Positions 50,410-62,149 of a DNA stretch of 64,000 nucleotides are shown piece after piece; the first letter of the stretch is position 1, and each line of letters begins with the position of its first letter. The translations under genes were made by a program, and so were the position numbers. The DNA lies in assembly GCA_008828725.1 (NCBI GenBank), contig MEHQ01003140.1:190288-254287 (forward strand), in the 5' to 3' direction. Source of the stretch: Saccharina japonica. Its lineage: Eukaryota > Sar > Phaeophyceae > Laminariales > Laminariaceae. Below the pieces are notes generated by a model. That model was not told the origin of the DNA and did not search any database. It worked only from the letters and a program-made list of their open reading frames with translations.

Positions 50410-50950
50410 GGCTCCTCGCAACGGTTCGGTTCTGTTCGGTTCTATTCGGCTCTACTCTGTTCGGTCCAATTCAAATCTGATCGGTTTTGTCGCGCTACCG
50501 GACGGAACCGATTGAACCGTACCGATTTCATCCCAACCGAGCTTATCAGAACCGAACCGAACCAAACCAAACCCAACCGAACAGCAGAATTTTCGTTGTC
50601 AGATAAGTAACTGAACCAAGCCGTGGTAACATTGCATGTGCGCTTCCGAATCGAACCTATCCGTGTGACAATTCCCGCTCTTAAACAATCGCGGTTCCGA
50701 ACCTCGAAATATCATGCCGACACTTCCGAAATAACGGTATGGGTTTTCCTATGCTTCTGCTCGGTTCAGTCTGAATCGAGCCGATTCGACCTGTACTATT
50801 TCGGACTTTGGACTTGCGGGGCCCTGATCGAACCGTGCGGGGCCCTGATCGAACCGAACTGTAGATTCAAATTGCCGAACGGAACCGATCCATAGGAATA
50901 TGAAAAGGACCGGGCAGTAGTGCGGTTCGGAACGGTGAAAATCCCGGGTT
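50410..50950. repeat. Degenerate ACCGA/TCGGT-rich element
   Basis: GTTCGGTTC-type units run from 50420 to 50470, the opposite strand form AACCGAACCGAACC from 50540 to 50585, and scattered copies continue to 50950. The layout resembles the other short-motif elements in this window, but no termini were defined. Confidence 0.45.
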
Positions 50951-51001
50951 ATTAGGCCTTACACAAAGGGAAAAAGTCCGAAACAGGCATGCCTGTTACG
51001 T

Positions 51002-51798
51002 TTAAGCCAAACACAGGTACATACTAAAACCAAGTGAAAACCACACGCCATGATCGATCTTGTTGTCTTTTTGGCCATGAGAAATCACGCATTTTTGTTT
51101 TTGGCGCCTGAGCAGTAAGCGTGCGGCCTCCAAAAATCTGATTTCAGTTTGTTTTAGCCGTGAGAGTGTAGGCACCACGGGGTCCACTCGGACTTGCGGA
51201 GGGTCACCGAGCTTTGTTGTTTTCGCCACGGCGAGCGCGCTTGAGCAAGAGTACTTATTCTGGCACCCCGCGTTTGCCAGTTTTGAAGCCTCGACCGTCC
51301 TCAAGGAAACGCTTGCTCGATACATGACGTACCAAAAATTGAGCCCACCTCGATGCGGGGTGGGGCAGAGGAAACGCTTGCTCGGCACGAAGCTTCACTT
51401 ACCGTACTGAACACTGAACCCACCTCGACGCGGGGTGGGACAGGCGAACTGCCATCTGCGTCCATGGTGCTGTATACGAGTGTGCGCATGTATGTCGATG
51501 TGGCGGGTCGTGGTCTGGTGGTTTGGCGAGGGTGGGCTGCTGACCACAAATACGTACGAACGCGACGGTGGTTGTGTTCTTGCAGGGGGTGTAGAGGGAA
51601 CAGTGTATGACCTCTGATTGGCTCAAAATCAGGCAAAATCAGTTGAAAGAGAGACAAAGTAGATACACAGCCACGGGTGCACTGGGCCCGTTTCAAATCA
51701 AAAACAGGTACAGGCTGGTTCAAGCATACCGCCCAAAATGTATTCAGTGGCCAATGTCCACGCCGTTTCTTGGAGATAGACCCTGAAATTTGGCACAC
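51002..51798 (-). other. Unassigned minus-strand ORFs with internal repeat
   Basis: A 165-codon frame (51798-51301) holds two copies of PPR(V/I)EVGS(V/I)F, from a direct DNA repeat (CACCTCGA-GCGGGGTGG). It overlaps a 129-codon frame (51388-51002; LGDPPQVRVDPVVPTLSRL, then a Lys/Arg-rich helix). Protein-like but with no known family or clear splice sites. Confidence 0.25.
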
Positions 51799-52110
51799 GT
51801 GTTATATGCGTCCTACCCGAGCCTTTACCGGACGTTTATTTGTTTTTTTTTCAGTCAGATATTGTTTGTTTTGTATTTTTTGGGGAAATTTGGGTCTTAA
51901 GAGATCCAAAAATCCGGCGAAAATACAAAACAAAAAAAACACTCGTAAAAGGCTCGGGTAGGGCGCATAAAACACGTGTGCCAAATTTCAGGGTCTATCC
52001 CCAAAAAACGGCGTGGACATTTAGACTTTTGTGCGGTAAAAGTTCAAAAATAGGCGTTGCCTCGTAATTGCTTAGTTTCAGTACATAATCGATTTTGGGC
52101 GGTAAATATG
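51730..52110. repeat. Fold-back repeat of about 380 bp
   Basis: CACGCCGTTTCTTGGAGATA...CCCTGAAATTTGGCACACGT at 51760-51805 pairs with ACGTGTGCCAAATTTCAGGG...CGGCGTGG at 51975-52018, and CGCCCAAAAT (51732) with ATTTTGGGCG (52092). No ORF of interest. Confidence 0.7.
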
Positions 52111-53612
52111 ACTTATATGACCATACGCAGTCAGATCTTCGAATATTTGCGTGACAATTTGTACAAACATGCCTTGGACCACCTGGAAGCGGCTCGTTCA
52201 GAAAAACAAATGGGGGGGGAAAAGGTTTTCCTACGGAAACGCCTGACTACTGTTTACCTCTTTGAAGGCCTGTGATTGGTCAGGCCACATTTTCGGCGGT
52301 AGCACCAGCTCTAGGCCCTTGAACAAAAAACTGGCGATGTCACCCTCTTCCACTGTTCATGGCGGTCAGTATGATACCAAATATGTGACATTGGAGTTAC
52401 TATTGCATGCGGCATTCGTGACTGACGAAAATTGGGGTGATATGCCTGAACCAGCTCGTACGGTGTGAGGCTAGCCAATCGCAGGGCTCCTGGCGTGTCC
52501 TTTTACTTGATTTTAGGGTGTACCTGTGTTTAGGTCCAAAATTGGTCAGGTAACCCCATTTTTTGTTTGAAACCTTTACTTGGTGTACAAGTTAACCCGA
52601 CAACAGCGTCATGTAACCCCCTCGAAGGGCACAGCAGTACCTACATTGTGCGCAGATGAGAGGCAGCTAGTTATGTATCCCGGACTGCGGCTTAATTCTC
52701 CTGGACACACTCAGAGGGAGGGGTGCACGACAAAAAGGCAAAACGAGACCACACTCCGAAAAAGGTCAAAATGGAAAGCCAGCTGTACATAGTGCTGTGG
52801 GATTTTTGGCCGAAATGCGTTTGTTTAAGACTTCCGTTTTGCCTGGTTTTATTCAGTATGCCCCCTCCCGTGTCTGGGTCTCCAAAATGGTGTCGGGTTT
52901 TATTTTTAACATGCACCCCTGGTACACAGAAAATACATTTCCTATACTAATTCCAACTTTTTTTTCCCCGAAACTTTGATGAGGTTTATAGAGGTTAGTT
53001 CCGACTCAGATCATTTCAAGAAATAGGCTGGCCGCGGAATGTCAGAGACCGTGCACTGCTTCCTACAATACCAAGGTGGCCCCAAGTATACAGGCCCAAA
53101 ACAGAGGGAACAGAGGCTACCCAACGTATTTGTGAATATTACAAATGTATGGCATCGATGGAAAGCCTGTCACCAACCGCTCATTTAAAGCAGACAACCT
53201 TTTCGATTTACGCAGTAGTTCTTGAGATAAACGCACCAAAGTGGGCGATTTGGGCTTATTTTGGGCCTTCCAGGTATTTACTATGGGCTTCCGTGATTGT
53301 TGTTTTTTGGTCGATATGGTAAACTTGCACCGGCACAAGAGCCGGTTAGCGGCGAGGTTGAGATGCTTCGAGGTGGAGCCTATCGAGGCAGCTGCGAGTC
53401 GCTCGCATCGGCACTCGAGCCACTTAGCGGCAAGGTCGAGGTGCGAGTGTATACATTGGAAGGTGTTGCAGTGTTCTGACCCCCCCCCCCCTCCCCTCTC
53501 TCGGCCTCCCACGCCTCGTCCAAACCCATACCGTTGTCGCGTGGTGCTCGTTGCATGTCGCGCGGCGGTCGCGGTGATGATGACCCCCCCCCGCTGTGCG
53601 TGCGTGTGTGAG

Positions 53613-54210
53613 CGAAGGGGAGGACTTCAAGGGCACGACTCGCACCGACGACGGAGTGGAGTGCAGCCTCGGCCGTCTCGTCTTCAACATCTTCGAGCCC
53701 GTGACGATGCCCATACTCATCACATCCATCGAGAACAACCTTGGACCGCGGCCGAAAGGTGCTTCGTCTACCGACGAGTCGCCCTATGAAATCCTCACGC
53801 ACTTCGTAGCGCGCGACGGCAGTGGCTTGAGGGGGGTCACCGCAATTAAGGGCGTGGTAGCTGAAGATCCCTCCGACTCCAAGCGCTTGGTGATTAAGTT
53901 TTCGACGGGTACAATTGAGCCGGAAGACGGCCAGGACCTCGAATCCTGGAGTAAAGTGATCGGCGTGAAAGATCCAACGGACGAGGACTCGAAAGGGCCG
54001 TTGTCCTGGGTTAAGAGAAAGGCGACGGGTGTCATGCTTAAGCTGGTGCTCGGGTTTCGAGGACCGGCCGACGAGCTAGGCAGCCGCGGAGAGCTGTTGT
54101 ACGAGATGAAGCGCAGTCCGTCGGCCACACTCGACGTTATTTACATTGACGATGATATGAGGGTTACGCGCGGTAGCAAAGGTGCCCTTGTTGTGACCGC
54201 TCGCCAGTGA
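53613..54210 (+). CDS. PAP/fibrillin (plastid lipid-associated protein) terminal exon
   Basis: About 199 residues ending at TGA 54208-54210. Visible family features: LGRLVFNIFEP near the start, a central segment where EPEDGQDLESW follows a strand (LVIKFSTGTI), and the C-terminal signature LDVIYIDDDMRVTRGSKGALVV, which matches the (Y/L)LD-x-D-x-R-I-(S/M)-RGN-x-G-(S/T) ending of plastid fibrillins. These proteins bind lipids in thylakoids and plastoglobules. Acceptor is GTGTGAG (exon at 53613) or GCGAAG (53618). Third codon positions are G/C-rich, unlike the surrounding repeats. The N-terminal part of the domain must come from upstream exons, probably including 33063-33332. Confidence 0.85.
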
Positions 54211-54227
54211 TGGGTCGGTCCACACCG

Positions 54228-54233
54228 AATAAA
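54228..54233 (+). promoter_or_regulatory. Possible poly(A) signal of the fibrillin gene
   Basis: AATAAA lies 17 bp past the stop codon of the fibrillin exon, followed by A-rich then GC-rich sequence. Confidence 0.4.
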
Positions 54234-54239
54234 AACGGG

Positions 54240-56560
54240 GTGCGTGCTGCGTCTCGGGCCAAACGAATCGAATGTAGCGAAACGTAGCCGTGTGGTAGTT
54301 GTGGAATTGCCGCGATAAGTGTTAGTTGTACCTAGATCGTTTCGCAACGGTGTTCACACGCCAGGAGAAGGGAAGTGCTGCGGGGAAGGGATATGGGGGG
54401 TGGTGTGCAGCTGGGGAACTCGGGGTTAACTTCCTGCTCGTCTCGGACGTGGCTGTTTGTTTTTTAAGGCTCTTGCGAGCATTTTTCAATTTGGATGCTT
54501 TCAAGTTAACTGTAATTAGGTTGTTTTAAAATATCTTCCTCGGTCGCTCGCCTGCCGTGTGATCTTCCTCGGTCGCTCGCCTGCCGTGTGCGCGACCATG
54601 GTTGACATAAACCGGGCTAGGGAATGGCAACAGCCGCACCTGATACCCCGGCGGCAAGATCGGGGCGGCTCGAAATACTCACGCTACCGCATGTATTGGT
54701 GGCGGCAGCGCCGTTGTGTTCTACAACCGAGTTTAGGCACACGACACAAATTGGTGTGGAAGTGCGGCGAGTTGGAGCTTTACTTTCACCTATCCGCCTG
54801 AGCGTGGATACATCTGGGGTAGGTATCGCGAGAAACTCGCGCTGGTGGTGTGGTTGTTTGTAATTGCCATCTACTTGTGGGCGCTGGTGGTGGAAGGCAG
54901 CAACAAAACAAAAGGCATGGAAACCAAGGTTTTCGGAGGTTTTCAGTCGGACGGCAAATATCTCCGGCTTCACACCCGCGCTCAAAAATAAGGCATGCCT
55001 CATATTTTAGGCGATCGCATAAAATAGGAGCCCAAAACAACAACAGACAAACATCACACCGCTCTCTAACGGTCCCTACCCTCGATAGAGTGCACGTTCT
55101 TCATCGCGTTCAACTGCGGCGACGGTCTCTAACCTTGGAATAGCGCACGTACATGGTGAACAACAACATGGTATGGCGACGGAGTACCCGCCGCATCCCC
55201 TAGGTCTCAACGTATTCCCTACCGGGGAGGTGTCAATCTTGGGTTTCTTGATACAAAATGATATCTTGCCTGTCTGACCAAAAAAGCCACAACATCGCAA
55301 AATATTTAATCTCACCCACCGGCAGCTACTGCTGTAATACCATGGCTGAATCACCGATTGAAAATATATTTTCACCAAATCCTCGTGGATAGTTTAAGCT
55401 ACTGGTAATCCGGGGTACAAAAAAATGTGCGAACCAGATTTTTTCGATCCCGTGAGAGGCACGTATTAATAGTACAATCTTGGGATCGAAACAAGTCATA
55501 AATAATGCGCTGAAAAGGGCTGGATTCTTGTTTATTATCAATAGGAACATTGTCCTGAGACCGATAAACTATGGATCTGGTTTGCAAACCCCTTACTTTT
55601 TTCCGTGTCGTTCCAGTGTTTTGGCCGAAACCCCTACCCGCACCTACTCGACAACATATGTCTCAGGGTTCCAACGTGGCCTTAACAACACCGCCAAACC
55701 ATGCCATTGGGCGACAGAAAGCCTTTACCGTTCGAACTCATATTTGTTGCTAGGGAATAAGAGGCTCTCCCGCCCCCACGGCGGTAGGGCCATTCAAGCA
55801 AGTAGTAATGGAGATGATAGAGGCTCAAATGAAAAATAATAGGAATAAATAGGAAACAGATTGACGACGAAGATTCTTAATAGGAGTACAAATTATTAAG
55901 GAAATAGAAACGAGGGGGATTGACTACGAATCAACGCGGGTTGTTTGATGGAAAACATAATATATGTGGCCAGGGGGGACAGGGGGGGGTGACTGTTCCT
56001 GAGAGCACGTTGTTTGTTGTATCCGGTTGTCTCACGGTCATCGCGAAAGGGCCTTGCAAAATCCCTCGCGAGACTGGCTGTGCTGATGATCGAGATTATT
56101 TGACTCGTGCATGCATGCATACCGATTTTTTCGTGAAAAATATAACAGGGCACAAATACTACATACTCTGCAGCTCTCCAGCATTGATCGCTGGATGTGT
56201 ACGTACGTCGTACAGCAGGCACATTGAACGCACGTATCATACGTACCAACTCGTACGTACGACACTGTACTGTACCATGGTAGTAGATACAGCGGTTGCT
56301 ATGTTCGTCCGTATATATACGTACGTACTTTTCATACGTGCACAGACAGCAGTACATATTTTGGTAGGGGATGGCATATTACCCCCCCTCCCCTGGGAGG
56401 GGTTCATTTTGTGTCCCCGGGAATACGGGGATGCGCTGATCGTGTCCCCGGGTATACGTACGGCAGCAGTGTGGTCGTAGTACGTACGTACGTATACATG
56501 ACATACCTACTGCTGCCTACGTAAACACATTATTCGTACGTACGTATATACGCAGGCACA
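54240..56560. other. Downstream of fibrillin; no confirmed gene
   Basis: Apart from the possible exon at 54624, only short frames. 56180-56560 is rich in (TACG)n and CGTACGTA palindromes. Confidence 0.35.
54624..54820 (+). other. Possible first exon, unassigned
   Basis: ATG frame MATAAPDTPAARSGRLEIL... stays open to a donor-like GTAGGT at 54819. No partner exon was found and the opposite strand is also open. A 28-bp tandem duplication (CTCGGTCGCTCGCCTGCC) lies just upstream at 54539-54592. Confidence 0.2.
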
Positions 56561-56567
56561 TTATATG

Positions 56568-57145
56568 TACGTACGTACGTGCACAGACAGCATGATTACA
56601 GCATGATTCAGGCTCGCGAGAATGTCACGTGGCATCGCTTTGTACGTGATGTGTCGTCGAAGAGCTACGGTGTCTCGCGGCACCGTCTAGCCTGGTATGA
56701 TACCTGGTATCACATTGTTGCGCCGCATTCGCAAAATCGTCTATTTCTTGCCATCGGAGAGTGATCGAGATTTGTTGTAAAACCAAAACCAGCAAAAGCA
56801 ATAACCACCACCACCACCACCAGCGACAAGTTTCTGCTGTATATATGTACGTACGTACGTACGTGCACAGACAGCATGATTACAGCATGATGCAGGCTCG
56901 CGAGGATGTCACGTGAGCAGGTCACCTGGGCATCGCTCCGAACGTGATGTGTCGTCGAAGAGCTATGGTGTCTCGCGGCACCGTCTAGCCTGGTATGATA
57001 CCTGGTATCACATTATTGCCGCATTCGCATAATCGTCTATTTCTTGCCATCGGAGAGTGATTGATATTTGTTGTAAAACCAAAACCAGCAAACACAACCA
57101 CCGCCACCACCACCACCACCACCAGCGACAAGTTTCTGCTGCTTC
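56568..57145 (+). repeat. Tandem duplication of about 280 bp
   Basis: GTGCACAGACAGCATGATTA occurs at both starts and is followed by GTCGTCGAAGAGCTA, GCGGCACCGTCTAGCCTGG and a (CCA)n run. Copy two has a small insertion (GAGCAGGTCACC). (TACG)n runs separate the copies. Confidence 0.75.
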
Positions 57146-57277
57146 TGGTGCTCAGCTGGTGGTGTGGTAATGGTGGCGGTGCTTGACTTGAGGGTGGTTG
57201 TTGGTGATCTTTGGTACCTGCTCGTACCTGATACCTGGTATATCGTAGAAGGAAATATTGTTCCGAAAAGGGCGTTC

Positions 57278-57985
57278 CGGAGTAGGCGATGCAACATGAC
57301 CAAGCTTCGCAAACTCGGGACGGCTTTGAACACGAGCAGAGACAGGAGGAGAGGATGTTATCTAGGGGCCTTCAGAGACCCCGTCCGTTGCTAAAGCAGT
57401 GGTGCTTTCGCCGCGCACGGTGACAGAAGGCGACGTACGTATCATACGATACAAGTACGACCAGAGCGAGGATAAACGGTACAATCTCAGCAAAGGGTAA
57501 AAGTAGCAACCGCACTGCTGCATACAATACTCGTACGTAGAGCAGCCGCGAATCGCTGTGGCCACGACGACAAGCACGGCGCACGTACGAGTTGTACTAC
57601 AATATGCCAGCCTGCGACGTAAGAATACGGTGTGAGTAGGCCATGCAACATGACCAAGCTTCGCGGACTCGGGACGGCTTTGAACACGAGCAGAGACAGG
57701 AGGAGGGGATATTATCTAGGGGCCTTCAGATGCCCCGTCCGTTTCTAAACCAGAAGTGTTTTCGTTGCGCACGGTGATAGAAGGCGACGTATGTATCATA
57801 CGATACGAGTACGACCAGAGCGAGGATAAACGATACAATCTCAGCAAAGGTTAAAAGTAGCAACCGTACTGCTGCAATACTCGTACGTAGAGCAGCCGCG
57901 AATCGCTGTGACCACGACGACAAGCACGGCGCATGTACGAGTTGTACTACAGTATGCCAGCCTGCGACGTAAGAAGATGGTGCCG
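57278..57985 (+). repeat. Tandem duplication of about 350 bp
   Basis: ATGCAACATGACCAAGCTTC starts both copies (57285, 57640), followed by GGGACGGCTTTGAACACGAG, GTACGACCAGAGCGAGGATA and CAGCCGCGAATCGCTGTG. Identity is high. Minus frames encode a short hydrophobic stretch in both (IVPFILALVVLVSYD, IVSFILALVVLVSYD), but no gene is recognised. Confidence 0.75.
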
Positions 57986-59260
57986 GGCATGCCGGCGTAG
58001 GGAGAAACGTGCGTTTTGAACGTGTGTGGGAGCCTTTTTTTTGTTTGCATTTGCTCCACTCTAAGTTGCTATGATAAATTGGGCATCAAATATCACTTGA
58101 TTACAGTATTTGTTTTTGGGCATAAGACAAACTATATAGATAGATGATCGATGATCTGGGTTCAATTTGAGAACGATTCTCGTACCGCCTCTTGCACAAG
58201 CGATTGCTGTGCGAACAAGGGGTGTTGCGACGAGTCTTCGGGTGGGCCATCTCGCTCAAGGCTTAGGACACCGGAGAACTCGGAAGTTTGGGAAGGACGC
58301 TTGGGTGTGCGTCAGCTATCGATTTGCCGTCGCTTGCGTTGTGGACGTCATACATTAGGGACCGTTTGGAGAAACAAAGGCGCAGGTTATGAGCTACTGA
58401 ATTCGGGGAGCCAAACAAAGCACCAAACTAGAAGAATGCAAAACAAATTCACTTTTAAAATCGCAAAATCGAGGCGCAGCGGGTAAAACCGCAACACGTG
58501 TCCTTGAACGAGAGCCACCGAGCTCGAAGAGACCCGCTCACGGCGGGCGGTCGCGCGGGCGGGCGGGCTCTTTGCGACAGAGATATGTATGCGCTTGCCC
58601 CAGACCGAATCGCATGAAACTGCGACGTGGGAGGGGCGGGGGGCGTACCAGGCTCACAACCGGATCGAAGTCAGTTCCGACTCCGATTCGATAAACGATA
58701 TGCAAGGCGGAAACACTGAAAATCACGGCACTGCAACACTGCCAATATCCACAATAACTGTAACTACTGTTGTTGCCGGCGCGAAATAGGAAATAAAACA
58801 ACAGCAGGCACTACGATGGCGACCGCGACACCCTGAAGTACTGGAGATGACGTACCACTGCATTCAAGTCTGCCATTTAACTACCTTATTGAAGCTAGTA
58901 TTCCGACTTCGTTACAATGTACCCTTTCTCGGTACTGACTGCGATCTATCGCAATATTGCACAACACCTGCCAACCCTGCAAGGGAGATGGAAATAATGC
59001 GCTATCAACCAACGTGATAACAATACTCCAGTGATCAGTTCGTTGACCAACGAATTACATATCTGCCCGCCCCGTACAAGTCGAACATGCTACCCTCGTA
59101 CAGCTTGGGTAAGGGAGATAATGTTTTTCACGCTTCCAGTGCTCGGCCTCGTTGGTGTAGACGCCGGTGGTCGTCCGATGTGATGGGTCTGCTGCCCTTT
59201 GCTTATGATTCGAGGCTAAACTTAATGTTGAAGTTGGAAAGGTAGGTAACTTCCATTATC
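57986..59260. other. No supported gene
   Basis: Overlapping frames at 58151-58486 (+) and 58589-58789 (+, with NRIEVSSDSDSIND) look mildly protein-like but have no family match or splice context. 58535-58570 is a GC-rich GCGGGC run. Confidence 0.3.
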
Positions 59261-60147
59261 TCAAAACCGATGACCATCGTCAGCTCCACCTCCACTATTA
59301 ATCAAGCAGTCAGTGTCTGCTGCCTGCCCCCGATCTTGATACGCTCTGTGTTCAGGAGGAATTCTGAAATTGGCTTGCGGGCGTACACGACGGGCGTACG
59401 TAACAGTCACTAATGGCTCTCTGTCCTTGTATGTGGAACCCGCAGGTTCTGTCTCCGGTTTACCCCACGGTTGTCCTTCCGCCATCGCAAGCGTGTGAAC
59501 CTCCTTCTTCTGACGGTCGGTCTCGTCACTGAGCTTAGCTCGTGAGTAGGCGCACTAACATTAAGCTGGTGTAACCCCGGGTGACGCGGACGTTATCGAC
59601 CCGTCGACCCCTGGCGGTGATGAGTCAGCTGATCCTCCGCTGATGCCAGACGATGTGAATCCATCGACCCCGTATGATGCTGTTGATCCAGTTGATGCTC
59701 CGGTGATCGCAGATGACGATCCAACGATCCAAGATGCTGCTGCTCCGATGATTTCGGATGCTGATGCCCCGTCCAGATGCTGATGCTCCCATGATCCCAG
59801 ATGTAGTTGGTCCAGTGATCCCTGGTGGTGCTGCTCCGGGGAGTGGATGGCATCTTAGTGCTTGGTTCGGAATTTGGATCACCCTGTTTTAGTTATCCGA
59901 GACGAGTCATCCCACGGTAGGGGCGCAGCATAATTGTCTGAGCTCCTCACATGAGGAGCTCAATTTCTCACCCGAAACATGACTTCAGAAACATTCGTTC
60001 GCGCAATCCGACCAAACCTTCCAATGCGGTAGTCCCAAAATAAATACACCAGTAAAATAATAATAGTATCCGGTAGTTACTCACGTGAGAAGCACAACCG
60101 GTCAGAAAATATTGAGCCTAAAAGTGGTACCCCTACCGTGGAATTGC

Positions 60148-60399
60148 TCAGACCCGACATGGGTTTCTACCGGTGCAGGCGAAATCCACACACGTGGTGG
60201 GCGGCTCTTCCCCCAATGCCCTCTTGGAGTGCGTGCTGTCGAAGGTCTTCTGAACGATTGGATCGGGTATCATACTGGCGGTCTCGTGATGCAGCGCATC
60301 CGGTGTGACTCCAGCCGAAGTAGAAGATTCGACCCCGGGAAAAGCAACAGGTGCATCCCTGGGTGAAATAGAACTTGTGACTCCTGATGATGATGACAC
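60148..60399 (-). pseudogene. Copia integrase-RT linker
   Basis: Ser/Pro/Thr-rich frame (SSSSGVTSSISPRDAPVAFP...) in the place of the low-complexity linker between integrase and reverse transcriptase in copia elements. A further D/P-rich stretch follows at 59600-59870. Confidence 0.5.
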
Positions 60400-60549
60400 C
60401 CCAGCTTCTTGCGGTTGTGTTCAATTATCTAATGATGGCATTCCAGTCTTCAGTCTCTGATAATGATTCCCCAGCCCCTGGTGAGGATACCCCAGCTCCC
60501 GTCGATGACGCTCCGGCTGCTGCCGATTGTTGATCCTTCTCCAAGAGAT

Positions 60550-60819
60550 TTATCGCGTTCTCATATAATCTACCAGGTACCTCGGATTTTCTTCACGTTG
60601 GCGCAGTGCAGTAGCCTCTGGTGTGTCATTGCTATAATTCAACATGCGCATTGCCTCGAACATTTGTCCTCCCCGCTCGGATATCCCGTTCTGTTGTGTC
60701 GTTGTTGGTGTCGTCTCAATCGCGCCACCCATAGCGAGGAGAAACACGTCGTACGTGCAGAGACCCTTATCCTCCGGGTGTTGGTTAACCGAAAGCAACG
60801 CGTTGCTGACAAACTGCAA
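60550..60819 (-). pseudogene. Copia integrase core fragment
   Basis: TTPTTTQQNGISERGGQM matches the end of the retroviral-type integrase core, where NG-x2-E-R holds the third catalytic acid of the DDE triad. The upstream D residues and zinc domain are not in frame. Confidence 0.75.
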
Positions 60820-60984
60820 GTGGGGAGTTACTTGTTTCGAGGAAGGTTTTTACTCCCAAGCTCATTGCCTTGACGGAGGAAAAGAGGTTGCGTCCTAATC
60901 CAGGTACGATCCTGGCGGATATTTGAACCGGATCACGCTGTCGAGCCTGGTGGGTGATGTATCCCCAGATATTGCCAAAGTTTA

Positions 60985-61135
60985 CGTCGCGAATACCCTC
61001 TCGTTACCGGCGGTGACGATGATCTTCGGCTCCTTCATCTTCTTGTAGTCCCTCATGCTGTTGCGCAATCTCGGAATCAGCTCGTTGTCTACCAAGTTGT
61101 CCGACGTTCCGCAGTCCACAATCATGGCGATCCTG
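60985..61135 (-). pseudogene. Copia aspartic protease fragment
   Basis: MIVDCGTSDNLVD matches the copia protease active site D-S-G-A-(S/T)-D with Cys for Ser and Thr for Ala. The frame stops after RVFAT (60984). Confidence 0.7.
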
Positions 61136-61171
61136 TCACTGCGGAGGTGAACCCCCTTCCGCTACGGCCAG

Positions 61172-61496
61172 TCATAAGCCCAGTGTGCGCTGGTTTCGTG
61201 TTGAAGACGACGTCCGTGGGAAGGGAGCTAACGCTCTGCAAAACTGAGGCGTGTGAGCACCACCATGCTGCGGTGGACGTATCGCTCCCTGGTCGTAGCA
61301 GTTCTTGTTGTTGGGAGAAGTGATCTCGTGTACATAATACCACTTGTGTCCGGCCGTTCCCTCGGCCCCAGCCTTGGCCCCGTAAGGTTTCTTGTTCTTC
61401 ATCTTGTCGTGGACCCCAGATGATTTGCTGTCCTTGCTGTCCTTCCCGCCCTTGCACTTTCACGGGGAAGTACCCCTGCTTGTCACAGTTGTAGCA
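61172..61496 (-). pseudogene. Gag zinc knuckle and following linker
   Basis: At 61496-61455 the frame reads CYNCDKQGYFPVKV: the first two cysteines of a CCHC knuckle are intact, His is Tyr and the last Cys is lost. The missing Lys-Cys-Lys appears one base out of frame, so a single-base indel sits in the knuckle. Downstream, HKWYYVHEITSPNNKNCYDQ resembles the WC-x-H-x-SHNTE-x-C region between gag and protease of copia elements. Confidence 0.65.
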
Positions 61497-61843
61497 AGTC
61501 GATGCTTCCGATGCAACGACCAGCGATCGTCCCCTTTGCTCCGTCGTTGCGTGACAAGGTGCAGGTGGAGCATGGTGCTTGGGATTTGTTCGATGTCGAA
61601 GGTGGGGTCCGGGTAAGTCATCAGCTTGGTGTCCTTGTACTCTGCAGTGAACCGCTGGACGCAAATGCTCTTGAGCCCCCGGTCGGAGAAGGGTTCACCC
61701 ATCTTCTCGAGCTTAAAGCGCGCGATAAGTTTTTCCGTGAAGTTGTCGTCCGGATCTTGGTCGGGCTCCATGCTCGTGTTGCCCAGGCGTTCCATGCTTC
61801 CGCGGATGATCTCGTCCGTGACCTTCTTGTACTTGGTCGCCAT
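61460..61843 (-). pseudogene. Copia gag fragment
   Basis: Contains the pattern of copia-type gag (UBN2-like): DDNFTEKLIARFKLEKMGEP, a stretch ending AEYKDTKLM, and FDIEQIPSTM. This capsid precursor would package element RNA. The frame shifts near its end, where the nucleocapsid begins. Confidence 0.7.
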
Positions 61844-62149
61844 CTTCTGTAGGCCCTTCTGCTTATTCTCGCTATTCCCAGTCTCGTCCTCGTGCTTGAT
61901 AATGAAACGGCGGGCCGGTTTTCCGTCAGCAAGGCAATACTAGCGTAGAGGTCATCGTTGGCCCTGCTGCACCCAGTGATCTCCTGATCGTCCTGATCGT
62001 TCTCGTCGGCCCTATTGTACCCAGTGATGTCCTGATCGAAGGGCAGTCTGCACCCCAAGCAGGAAAGGAGGCGTGTGAGCGTACGGAAGGTCCCCATGCC
62101 GGATGAGTGTTCGGCCGATCGGGCCCGTCCCTTAACCAAGCTTGCAATT

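Larger units (their letters stand above)
59261..62147 (-). mobile_element. Decayed Ty1/copia retrotransposon
   Basis: Gag, zinc-knuckle, protease, integrase and a Ser/Pro-rich linker follow in copia order on the minus strand, in at least four frames with stops between. No LTRs were found at either side. The 5' part (62147-61850) is frameshifted gag-like sequence. The 3' part fades before a recognisable reverse-transcriptase core; a 74-codon frame at 59485-59261 is the last coding-like piece. Confidence 0.8.

Noticed and set aside
53241..53480. Frames just before the fibrillin exon as its missing part
   Set aside because: The DNA is a two-unit imperfect repeat (GAGCC-x-TTAGCGGC) and none of the frames resembles the family.
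59593..59882. Separate Asp/Pro-rich plus-strand gene
   Set aside because: Position and composition fit the low-complexity linker of the minus-strand copia relic; no independent start or splice support.
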